Source: Camarhynchus parvulus (Eukaryota; Chordata; Aves; Passeriformes; Thraupidae). From it: DNA of 64,000 nt. Numbering within the stretch: position 1 is the first letter of the stretch; every line of letters starts with the position of its first letter. The stretch is taken from assembly GCF_901933205.1 (NCBI RefSeq), contig NC_044573.1, positions 59,398,493 through 59,462,492 of the forward strand, read 5' to 3'. The notes under the pieces are model-generated. The model saw only the letters and a list, made by a program, of their open reading frames with translations, had not been told where the DNA came from and searched no databases. This document shows, in pieces, positions 13,770 to 24,300 of this stretch. Both the position numbers and the translations under genes were made by a program.

Positions 13770-15439
13770 GAAATTCTGCATGATTATTTAGTGTTCAAAA
13801 AACAAAAGAACAGATAATATGCGTAGCTAAAAAAAAAAAGCCCCAACAACAACAAAAACCAGCTTGAAATTAATTCCAGGTTTCTGACCACAGTAAGTCT
13901 TCTAACAATTTAAAAAGGAAAAAAAAATTAGCCACAAGAACAGAAACAAAAAAAGAAATACAGACTGTTCCCATCTTTGAGGTGCAAAATGTTCTTGAAC
14001 TGTTCTGTTCCATAAAACAACATGGGAATTCATTGTGATGTCTCAAGTACTGTTTTTCAAAGCGTTGCAGCTCTGTTACATAATTTTGTCCACAGACATC
14101 CAACTGGTGCTATCAATTAGTAAGCATCCAACGTTACGGTTATTACCAAATAACATTTAAGTCAAAAAACAAAAGCTGTAAGTCTAAAGATACAAACCAC
14201 GGGTGCAGTAACATTCTTGTACATGTTAAAAATCCCCCAGGACTTCAGTGAAGTCAGACTTTCCTAACTTTTTGCATTACAGAGGAGTTCATTACCTCTT
14301 TGTCTGTAGTGGGCAACACAGTGACATCTACATAGTGCTAGCACCTCCTAGCAGCTGCAACAGATCTCAAAAAGAAATTTAAAAGACAGTAAATGGCATA
14401 AAACTTTGGCAGGCCAGGACTTGAATTCAACTGTTAAGATTAGAAGGTCCCATCACCACATTAACATTTAATTAAAAGTCCTAGGATTCTTCATGGAATT
14501 ACCAGAACTCACTTATAATATAAGTGATGCAGCAGATGAACACCAAACACACCCACTTCTACTTTAAAAGGGAAATCATTAACATATCCCTTCACTGTTG
14601 AGGTTAAAGGAAACCATGATACTGCATAAACAAAAGGACATTCTCTAAAAGTGTCTCTGTGTGTATGTGTGTGTGTGAGAGAGAGAGAGAATACTAAAAG
14701 AAATGCCACATCAATATTAGCCAAAAAGAATTAATTAGGGGGGGAAAATAAAAGAAGAAATCAGCAAGAAGAAAATGCATTTTGTACTGTATTTTAAATG
14801 CTCTACTTCTAAAATCCCAGTCTTCAATGTTTACCAAAAGCTATCATCTAAACACAGTCTAATTCTGGATGAGTTTTTATCCACACAGACATTTGATCAA
14901 CTGCCATTTATTCTCACACAGTAAAATTCATATTAAGGAGTCAGCTGCTTGAGACATTTATTCATGAAATGTCAGTGCATCATGTTCTCCAAAGTAAACC
15001 CTAAATTGTAAAAATTCCCAATCCATAATGTTCACCCTATTATGTGACATCAGGGTCAAAGGAAAGATAGCCGTTAATCCAGGGGCTTGAATTTATTTTA
15101 TTTTGACACACCCACAGTATCTTCTAAGTGAATTCATTTCAGCAAGGCTAAAAATGTTAAGAGCACAAATGTAAGCACCAGAAGGAATATTGTGGGCTGA
15201 AGAATGGTTTTAAGGATTTCCTATGAGAGCTCAGAAATTGACTAAAGTTTCTTTCTCCCACACCTGTACTACACCTCTTTTGATCTTTCCACTGAACACT
15301 AACTGAAAAAGCAAACAAAAACCCCACCCTTATAGTGTCAACACATCTAAACACTATAATGCATGATTATGGTACATCTAAGACATTTACTACCAATGCA
15401 GGATACAATTGATTCCGTTCCCATTCCCGTCGTGGTTAG
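13770..15439. other. AT-rich non-coding stretch with a short TG/GA microsatellite
   Basis: No exon was supported. A compound dinucleotide repeat (TG then GA) occupies 14,654-14,690. The rest is presumed intron of the minus-strand gene. Confidence 0.45.
14654..14690. repeat. Compound TG/GA dinucleotide microsatellite
   Basis: A (TG)n tract with one TATG interruption runs straight into (GA)n. The histidine/threonine-rich minus-strand frame across it is an artefact. Confidence 0.93.
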
Positions 15440-16480
15440 TTTTGAACAGAAGAGCTTTGTGACGGGCTAAGTGCATCAATTTGCCACCTGAACTAAAAGC
15501 AGTACAGGCAGCCCACACGTGTTTCAACACAGCCTATCAAGCTTCCCCTGCCACAGAGATGCCAGCAGACGGGCACATCCCGGCTGGAGGAGAGATGCCA
15601 GCAGATCAGCCCGTAACCTTGTGTGTCGTTTGGGGGACGGGATCACGTCCTCCAGCGGTCCCTCACCTACATGATTTCCCCCTGCGCGTCCAACCACAGC
15701 GCTGCCCATCTGCGCTGCTCCGAGCCGGGTGTGTGAGGGAGCGGGAATTGCGGCGGTAGGCGGGATGCGCCGGCCCTGCACCAGCCCCTCCTCGGCCCGG
15801 CCACCGAGGGACCAGCGGTGGTGCCGCCCGCCGGGTCCCCTCTCTGCAGACTGGGGGTCACTTGTCACGCTCGGTCCCTGTCCCCTCGTCCCTCCCGTGC
15901 CCACAAGGACTCCCGAGCTGGCGGCCAGGTCGCCTCCCCCTCCGCGTACGCCGCGGTCCCGGCCGGGCGGGCGAGGCGCGGGCTCCCCGCTCCCCTGTAC
16001 CTCTTTGCGGCGGCGGTGGCGGCGACGGCGACTGGCCTCGGCTGCCGAGCGCCGCCAGCAGCAGGAGCAGCGGCAAACTTTCCCGAGCCATGGCTGCCGG
16101 GGCAGCCCACACGTCCCGCCGCGGGACGGCCAGCCGAGTGAGCCGCAGCCGCCGGGAGAGCAGAGGAGACCCCGGTGCCCCGGGCAGGCAGCGGGAGAGC
16201 AGGACACACCCCTGCCCCCCCGCACACCCTCCCCTCCCCGCCCCGCCGCCGGCCCGCGGAGCAGCGAGCGGGGCCGGGGAACAGCGGGGGCTCGGAGCGC
16301 GGCCCGGGAGCAGCCCCAGAGCCCCGCGCGTCGGGAGCGGCCCCGAGGCGCCGGGCCGGGGGAGCAGCGCGGCTCCAGGATCCAAGATCCAGGCTCCAGG
16401 CGGGCACGAGGCGAGGAGGGCGGCACGTGCCTGCCCGACGGCCGCTCCCCGGAGCCGGGAAGCGTTCCGGCCTGGAAGTG
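15440..16480 (-). promoter_or_regulatory. CpG-island promoter of the minus-strand gene
   Basis: G+C and CpG density rise sharply from about 15.44 kb and fall off near 16.48 kb, against AT-rich DNA on both sides; no other stretch in the window is comparable. Such islands mark vertebrate promoters. It surrounds a minus-strand ATG at 16,091 followed by a splice donor, so 16,092 to about 16,490 is the expected 5' UTR and core promoter. I see no clear TATA box, as is normal for CpG-island promoters. Several long frames cross the island on both strands. They are proline/arginine/alanine/glycine-rich and lack stops because the DNA is GC-rich, not because they are genes. Divergent transcription from the plus strand is possible but unproven. 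Confidence 0.85.
16001..16091 (-). CDS. First coding exon of an unidentified secreted or membrane protein
   Basis: Reading the minus strand from ATG at 16,091 gives MARESLPLLLLLAALGSRG (19 residues), then a glutamine and a Ser/Pro-rich run ending QR, then one base of the next codon. The first part is a textbook signal peptide: a charged residue, a leucine core from about residue 6 to 15, and small residues (A, G, S) near a likely cleavage site around residues 17-20. The sequence AAAGAG|GTACAG gives a GT donor at 15,999-16,000, so the exon is 91 nt with a phase-1 end. Phase-1 introns after the signal peptide are typical of multidomain extracellular proteins. The start is supported by Kozak-like GCAGCCATGG and by the CpG island. 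An upstream in-frame ATG gives a longer Arg/Ala-rich frame, but that would bury the signal peptide and is less likely. I cannot name the gene and found no convincing exon 2 in 1-15.9 kb. Confidence 0.55.
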
Positions 16481-19194
16481 TGCTCGTCGTTTAAATTAGC
16501 CTTTGTCAGGTTATCTGACAGGGGAGAAAAATACCTGTGCTGTGACAGGGCAAAAAAAAATAGTTTTCTGAGTAGGGACTTGGGAAACGAGGTTTGCGAC
16601 GAAGTCAAGCACATTTTTCCTGCCGTGGCCGCGAGTGGTATGCCAGTGCCAGCCAGGTGTGACAGGAAAAAAAATCTATATTACTGCATAAAGGAAAAAT
16701 TAACCTTGCACTAAAATAAAGTGTGGATTAAAAACTATCGCAGAGTTCTCCTGAAAGAAAAAATTGCTTTTAAAAAGTCCATAAAAACCAGGTTTCATTA
16801 TGGAACAGCAAGGCTCTCAACCGGCATGTGAGCACACAGAGAAAGGACGTCATGGGCTTCTAGAGTGAGCTGGGCTCAATTCACAGTATATCTGTGGCAT
16901 AAAACCAAGATTGTGATGGCAGCCCAGTTCTGACTTGAATAGTCATTTTCACAAGTCTTGTACCACTGCACTTCAAATTGAGCTTCCCTTGTAATTGACA
17001 TCAAGATTAAGTAATTCCATGTATTTCCCAATATGAATACTTCAGTATCTATGTGTCCATTGCTGTAGCCAACAGGATAAGCATGCATTTGGTACAGCGT
17101 CTATTTCAGCTCTCAAGTCACAGCATTTTCCACTGGTAAATTTGCCTGTCATTCCAAACCTAACATTGGAGGAACACAGAATTTTGCACATAATGGACTG
17201 TTGCATCCAGCCACACAAGCAATTTGTTTCTCTTCCTGTCATCACACTTCAAGCAGATTCATTCTTTCTCTTCTGATGCACTTAGCCTGTCACAAAGCCT
17301 CTCTTCTGAGGTTTCTCCCCGAACAGCCTGAGCTCTGCTGCTAGGAGTCCTGTTACTAGACACTCGTTGCTTCCATGGCCTTTGGGAAACTGCTTCTCCA
17401 GCCCAGGATGCAGGACAGCAACAAGAATGCTCTTGTATGGCTCAGCCATTGGTCACTTGTAAGTCAATGGAAAATACTCACATCCTCTTGCCAAAAAATG
17501 GTGTATGTGTGGTCTTCTGCACTTCTGACTGAGAAACCCAGGTTCAAGGTTTACCTTGACAATTTTCATCTTGTCAGCTACTTGCTTTGTTGTGGAAGTA
17601 TAGATAATCAGGGAACTGGAGGGACAGAGAGGGAGATGGTGTTCATGACTCTATCCACAGTTTTGTCACTATCAGTATTTATTTACTCAGTCTTTCCCTA
17701 CAAGCAGTAACAGTCACTACTTTCTTCTGGCTGCTTCTCCCTTTGCAATTCCCTTAATGCAAAAATTTTGACCACAAGGAATTGTGTATATGTGCAAGAG
17801 GAATAATCTAATGAATTATGTACAACTGATAAACACTCCAACGCAAGTATACGTCAGTAACTTGGAGAATTTAGTGCCAGTTTCTTACTTAGGGATCTGA
17901 CTACATCAACATAAGTTAGACACATTTATTGGTTGAATTTGGTCAAGAGTAGTGACAGCAGCTGCATAGGAGCCATACTAACATGAGTTGCATTCTGCCT
18001 CAGCTGGAGAAATTCCTTCCAGGGCTCCAAAAGCTACAAGTGCTGCAAGTATTACCTGTGAGTTTCAGGTAACACTCCAGAAGCAGATTGTAGAAACTGG
18101 AAGTGAGACCTGAAGGCAGGAACCTCTGCTGCTTTGTGTTAAGGGCTCATCAGATCTGATGAAAATATTTCCATGACTTATGATCTCCATGGATTTGATA
18201 CCAGGAGGAGATTCATTGTAGTGAGGGACCCTACTTCCCCAAATATCAATATTACACCAATATTAAATAACATATAATTTACCTGAGCAGTTTATCCTGC
18301 TGTTGAGCCTGTGTAGTCTTTAATGTGAGGATATGTTGCGAGAATTCAGCCTAGTTTCAGTTTAGCAGCACTGCTGGCATACCCAGGTATCTCATCACCT
18401 GTCAGAGCCAATACTGACTAACTGTGCACCAGAGATACAAACTTTTAATACTTTGGGGACACCAAGAGGCAAGAGATGCCAGGAAGACCTGCTGACTCAT
18501 TCAATGATTTTTCACATCTCAACTAAAGGAAATCATTTCATACCATAAAATGCCAAGCTGTATCAAGAAGCAGTAAGAGCTGGCTGCTCCAGAAAGAGAA
18601 GCACACTAGAAGATGAAGTGACGCCACTGAGGTAAGCAGGGCAGTGTCCTCCTGCAGTCTCTGAATGCAGAAGGAGCAGATCTGGAGGTAATAACAAGGA
18701 CCAAACAAAATCACAGGTCTCCAGACAAGCTCATAGGCAGGAGACGGATCTGAGATCAATTCTGCAAATCAGGGTTAGGATCAGTGAGGTGCAAAGTGAT
18801 GCACAGGTGTACCTGCAATGTAAAACAGGCTGGGACTGGGGCAAAGCTAGAACTTAAATGCAGCATCCACTCCATAAATGCAGGGAGAAACCAACAAAGT
18901 TTCTCCAAGCTCTTCCTTCTACATCAAATTTGTCACCACTGCCTTACGCAAGGTTACATGGCTATGCTAGGTCAGAAGTGGCCTTGAGCACAGGCAGACA
19001 AACCCATAGGAGTGAGGAGACAAGGCTGCAGAGCCTGTAGCAGAGCCTGTAGCAGAGCCTGTAGCTGCACCCAGGGCCATGACAACCTAGATAAGTTGTT
19101 TTTCAACTAAAGCAGTGGCTAAAGGGGCATTAAGGATGGAACTGCTGAGCGGAGAGGAGGATGTGAGTAAAATCAGATAAGGACTCATCTGGGA
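16481..19194. other. Intergenic sequence, no gene seen
   Basis: Composition returns to AT-rich right after the island. No supported exon, RNA gene or clear recent repeat. At 18,787-18,805 'ggtgcaaagtgatgcacag' resembles the CR1 reverse-transcriptase segment encoding CKVMH, but it is too short to call. Three exact copies of the 12-mer GCAGAGCCTGTA lie at 19,028-19,063. Confidence 0.45.
19028..19065. repeat. 12-bp minisatellite, three exact copies
   Basis: The unit GCAGAGCCTGTA occurs three times head to tail (19,028-19,039, 19,040-19,051, 19,052-19,063), followed by GC of a fourth. No interruptions, so recent slippage is likely. Confidence 0.95.
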
Positions 19195-20042
19195 ACCAAT
19201 ATGGCTTAATATTTTCATGACTTTGCACTAAAGAGAGGGACTTTTAAATTAATTCTGCTGGTAAAATAGGACTGGGGGGACCAATGCATATTTTGTAAAT
19301 TTTTTGCATTTATGTACACAAATATACATTGTGAGTTTATACCATTTTTATTCTCAATGATTCAAGCATAAAATGTCAGAAGATCCTAAATGCTGTAAGA
19401 TCCTGGGTCGTGCCAATAAGGGCTATCAGTAGCTGTTTCTTATGAGAATGATGAATAAAGAATATAACCCCAAACTCCTGGGAAGTCAGTGAGTCACAAG
19501 GCATTTTTGAGTCGCCAGAATGATGCAGCTATGAAATAAGCAAGTAAAGCCTAGGAGACATAAAGCCTAGCATGACAGAAAATATTCTCAGTGAAGATAT
19601 GAAAATTAATACTGTTGCATCCCACCTAGGATATCACAGGGAATTACAATCATGCATGTTCAAGAAGAATTTATTCAGACTTAAACAGAGCAGAGGCCTC
19701 TGGGGAAGGGAGAGCTTATCTGAGACAGATTAGAAGAGTTTGATTTGTTTAACCTAGGAAAATAAGATGTGAGACATTTCTAAGTGTAACAGGGATGTTA
19801 ATGGATGCAATTGTCATAAAAGGAAAAGAACATAAGCAAGATACGGATCATTATAGGCTGGAAAATGGAAGATAGTTTCTAATCATAAGGTGTGGAAACA
19901 GCTTCTGTTAGGAGAGCAGAGGGAAAAAAATAATCAATTTAAAAGTAGACCTTGGCAGATTTATGAAAGTAATTCCATGACAAACTTGCCTGCAAAAGGC
20001 AGGAGGAATGGATTTGATAACCTGTGCAACCCTGTCCTGTAT
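19195..20042 (+). mobile_element. Ancient CR1/L3-type LINE copy
   Basis: A heavily decayed but nearly continuous 3' portion of a CR1-clade LINE. At 19,195-19,280 the sequence lines up with the reverse-transcriptase stretch around NIF(I/M)xDL...KFADDTKLGG ('ttaatattttcatgactttgc', 'gtaaaataggactgggg'). Further on are 'gatgcagctatgaaataagcaa' (19,525), 'catgttcaagaagaattta' (19,656) and 'agagtttgatttgtttaacc' (19,736). The end is 'tgcctgcaaaaggcaggaggaatgg...gataacctgtg' (from 19,989), the usual 3' tail. Divergence is much higher than in the CR1 copies at 28.8 and 47.9 kb, so this insertion is older. It codes for nothing. Confidence 0.72.
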
Positions 20043-23000
20043 TCTTAAGTGGACTGCAATCAAAGGATAAAGAAAATAAACATTAATAAAAAGCTTTAAA
20101 GGCTAAAGAAAAGATTCAAATACAGCACTTAGAATGAGTTGAAGGATGTGAACCACAAGAATCAAAGAATTAACCCATTTTAGAGGCAAGGTGAGACACG
20201 GTCTGTGATTTGGACCCAAGTCAGGAGGAACCAGGATGTCCTCGTGCCAGGTTTGTGATCGCCCAAAGCAGCTGTTAGGGAAGGGGCTGGCAAAAGACAA
20301 GTTAAAAGACAGACAAGGGATAAAGAAATGAGATATGTGACTAGGAATCAATATCAAAGTAGAGACCAGAATTAAAGATCAAAGTAGACAAAGGACACGT
20401 GAAGAATAGAGCAAATGTAACACTGATAGAAAACTGTTCTTGTGAAGCCCTCTGTTTCCAGGGTCACCGAGTATTGTCAGTTTAAAAGCTGATGCAGATA
20501 GCTGCAGGTCAGAAAGCAATCCTTTAAAATTAAGGGGGAAAGAAAGGAAAACTAATCAAAAGAACAGGGGGAGGATAGGATAGGATAGGGCTGGACCTAG
20601 GTAATAAAAAGAGGGTAACTATAATTTGGCAAGAAAGACTGCGAAGAGAGGATGACAGCAACAGCAGTCCCTGCAGTCTGAGGAAACTAGAGTCAAAAGC
20701 AGAGTTGTTACAGTTTGATGAGCTACACATGGCATCAGGATGGAGCTTATTTCAGAATAGAGCTCATTTTGTTTCCACCTCTCCATTTTGCCTTGCTCAC
20801 CACCCCTGTAATAAGCCAGATCAATTAGTATACCCAACCCACTTCCTGTCATTATTTATCATTAACTCTTATAAAAGCTGAATGCTCATCTGTTAGTATC
20901 TCTGTATTGGTACTTACACATAAGGAGCAGAAAGGAGTCATGGTCTTGCCTGATATTGGATTCTGTGGGCCATTTGGAAGTGCCACTTGTTTCTGGTCTT
21001 GACTTTTAATAAGTTTCTTTATGCCTATGCTGCTATTTTAAGTGGCTTTTGTTTTAATTTTGATCCTGTGAAAATAGAAGAGCAATGTCACTGACCTTAT
21101 GTTAGCTTGTGTTTAGCTAAAAATATGAAGCAGAAAACAAACAGAATTTCTCAGTCCAAAATTAATGTTTACCACCAAAGTCTCTATGTACTCTCCATAA
21201 ATAATACACCTGATTCAAAGCCTTTTGTGGCTCTATTTTCAGAAAATCAGATGGCTGCCAAAAAAGACTTACTGATTTTAGTAGCTACTCATTACAAAGA
21301 AACTAGAACTTACTCTGAAATCACACATAATTGTTTCAATTTTAGAATGCATTTTAAAATACTTTCTACCATTCATTTATTTAGGAGGTCTGTTGTATGT
21401 GAGAAACTGTCAAAATTGTTAGATCCAATTAATAAGAAAAGTTAACATCTACTAATTTTGCCCTGAAGTATAACTTTGCCTCTCATGGAATGCAAATGAA
21501 AATGATTTGGCTGAATCACACTAAAACCCACAGTGTGGGTTTTATGTTTCCCTGCCAGCCATTAATGAATAGTAAAAAATAAAAATTAAAAAATAATAAT
21601 AAAGCAGGAGATTGAACCAATTCTGTAGAATTAGATTGACTTGCCTTCCTAAAAATGGATATTACTGCAAAACATGCAGATAGGGAGAGAAACAGATGGG
21701 CGATATCTGACAAATAAAATTTCCAGATACTGCCCCATCTGTTTCCTTCTACACAGTTCAGCTATAAGCTTTTTAGCATTATAGGGTTGCTTAGGTGATA
21801 TTCCTCTTTGCAATGACATCACACCCAGAGACTAGCAAAAGCAGGTTGGTACAGTAATCTGAGAACAAGGATCAGTTCACTACATGATTACCATTTTATA
21901 TACTCAAATATACAGGCATTAGATTTCCTTCTTTCATAATGGAAAGATTCTATCTTCCAAAAAATTTTTGGTAAACTCTTCAGCTTGTTTTTGAAATAGT
22001 TTTGCCGTTCCTGTTGATCTCCCGTAGATTTGAAGACCATATTACTTTATCAGGTAAAATCCAAGTTTTTGGCTTCTCTGCTTAAGTTTTATTTTGTTTT
22101 CTTCATTTCCTGGTACTTTGCTAAACAAAGTTTATTGTTCCTCTTGGAGACTGAGGCCTTAATTTATGAAAGAAAAATGTGTTATCAATGTTGCTACATT
22201 TTACAAGACCCCTAAAGAGATAACCATACAGGACTATCCAAAAGTCAACACAATCCCCCATGCCTCCCATATACCTGGGTGGGCCTGGAGACATCTGAAA
22301 TTATGAGTATGGAGTGTTAGAATCAAGGTAATCAGCTGTAGGGTTAGAAGTTGCCCATCTTACTGAGCTGGCCATACTGTGGTTTGATGAGCAAAAATCT
22401 TTGGTATGTTTCTAGATCAAGGCCTTTAGAACTCTGTGTTATTGAAGCTGATGATGGTTGTGTCTTAGAATAGAGAAGCTTGTGAGTACCTAGAAAGGAG
22501 ATTATCAGAAAAGAAAAGGAAAGAAACACTGGATCTCTTGAACTACTGTTGAGTTTTTCTCAGCTGATTTACTCCAAAACAGAAAGGGCCAAGCAAGAGA
22601 TCTTCATTAAAGACTTCTTCCATGCAGCTGCTCTGCAAAGTGACAGATGGTTCGTGTATTCTTCCTTATTTTGATAAAAAGTCAATTGGTACACTTTGTT
22701 CATTAGGAAAATCTGGAGAATTTTGTAAAGGAGCAGTGAAGGTCATGCTTTTGTCAAATTACATGTTTGTACACATGATCAAAAGTGAACTTCTTCATTT
22801 AATTTCTAGCATAATTTTCCATTCAATAAAGAAGCCTCCAGATCTCATCTGCATCCTTAAAATTGTGTTCTTGGAAGTAGTTGCAGAGTAGATTTTTATG
22901 ACTCACTTGAGTTTAGGTTTTCTGAATGAAAAAAAAAGTGAAAATCTAGAAACCGGAAATATATAAAATGAAGAATTTTGAATGCAATATCCTCTTTGAG

Positions 23001-24124
23001 AGAAGAGTATATCGTGTGCTATTTGGCAAATGCCCTTGAGTACATCTACAAAAACATCTGTCTAAGGGTCAACTTCTGTACTTATAGAACACATTCCCTT
23101 TATCAATCTTAATGTATAAAATTAAGGGATGTTTCTAATGTGCATGTACATTCTCAGAGAGAAATTGTGGCTTGGTGCCATCAGGAAGTTGTTTATTCTA
23201 TGAAATCATATTTTTGAAAAAAAATTAAATGGCCAGATTAGACAATCATCTTTAATTTAAATAAATATCCAGCTGCACAATCTTTATTGATAGGCTCTCT
23301 GTATTACTGTTGTCTGGATGATTATTTTAGTCAAATAAAACTAGTCTGTGTCATGAGCTCTATAAGCCTTTGTTCATGGTATGCCTGCCCATCAGTTAGC
23401 CTGCAAAACTATGTACACAATACAAATACTACACCTGTTCTAGGCATCCAAAATAATACTACTTCTGCACACAACCAATAAAACATAGGAAGAAAGAGGC
23501 ACATGGAAAGTAACTGCTAATGTAACAGTTGATTTGTTCTATATTTGTAGACAAGAAACAGAGTATTTTTCAGATACCTCTCATTAAGCTTTAGCTTGAC
23601 AGCTTGGCCACAATAAACAAGATACATTCCTAGATTCATTTTATATGAGGCTGGTAACTTGGTGGTCAGAAGAACAGAAGGCTCTTCTCCTCAGTTTGAT
23701 GTTGTAGGCTTTTAGAACTTGCTCTGAAAACTGCTTCTTCATTACAGAAATAACAAAACAAATTGGTTTTCACTTGACCGAGACAATAGAGTTTTGCATA
23801 TTTTATATAAGAAATAGTTTTTTTGTTGTCTTTTCAGGTTATCAATTTATCAGGTTATGTTGAGACAGCGTTACTCGATTTCTCTGCCAGGTACAGTTGG
23901 TTTGTGGAGAGTTCATTGTTCATTTGCGCATGCATTTGTTTCACTTTTAGGCACTGACTTTATTGTTTACAAAAAGGAAGTAATAGTTTGACATCTGTGA
24001 GAGAAACACAATAAAATATGACTGGTATGCACTGGGCAACTGAGGTACTTTTTACTATTCTTTGCTGTTATTTTTTGTTGGATGTAATATACTTTCCTTT
24101 AGTAAGACTTTTGACATCATCTCC
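20043..24124. other. Intergenic AT-rich sequence, no gene seen
   Basis: No supported gene. A (GGATA)n run of three to four units lies at 20,572-20,589. Open frames at 21.1 kb (112 codons) and 22.6 kb (89 codons) have no recognisable motif, no upstream promoter signal and no splice context. Confidence 0.45.
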
Positions 24125-24300
24125 TAGAGGGAACTCTCGGAACCTGAAGACACATGAGCTGGATGAACCAACTGTTAGATGGGCGGAGAATCAGCTGGAC
24201 TGCCAGGCTCAAAATGTCATAATTGATGGCTTGGCAACCAAATGGTATCCAGTAGCAAAATGGACTAAAGGATCTCTGAACATCTCATCCAGCCAACATT
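24125..24300 (+). mobile_element. CR1 reverse-transcriptase fragment
   Basis: An open frame from ATG 24,018 to a stop at 24,309-24,311 is mostly LINE-derived. Its middle reads LDEPTVRWAENQLDCQAQ followed by NVIIDGLATKW and PVAKWTKGSL. This matches the CR1 segment LDEWTVRWIENWLNGRAQ / RVVISG..SSWRPV / SGVPQGSVL, with the catalytic-domain GVPQGS motif degraded to KWTKGS. The first 35 codons of the frame are hydrophobic and unrelated. It is a short remnant with no flanking LINE sequence that I can recognise, not a gene. Confidence 0.7.

Noticed and set aside
15481..16714. Six or more long overlapping open frames (up to 300 codons) on both strands of the CpG island
   Set aside because: High G+C removes stop codons. 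The products are Pro/Arg/Ala/Gly-rich, overlap in all frames and lack domains. Only the short signal-peptide frame ending at a splice donor is credible.
18787..18810. Possible CR1 reverse-transcriptase piece (CKVMH)
   Set aside because: Only about 20 bases agree, with no supporting similarity on either side.
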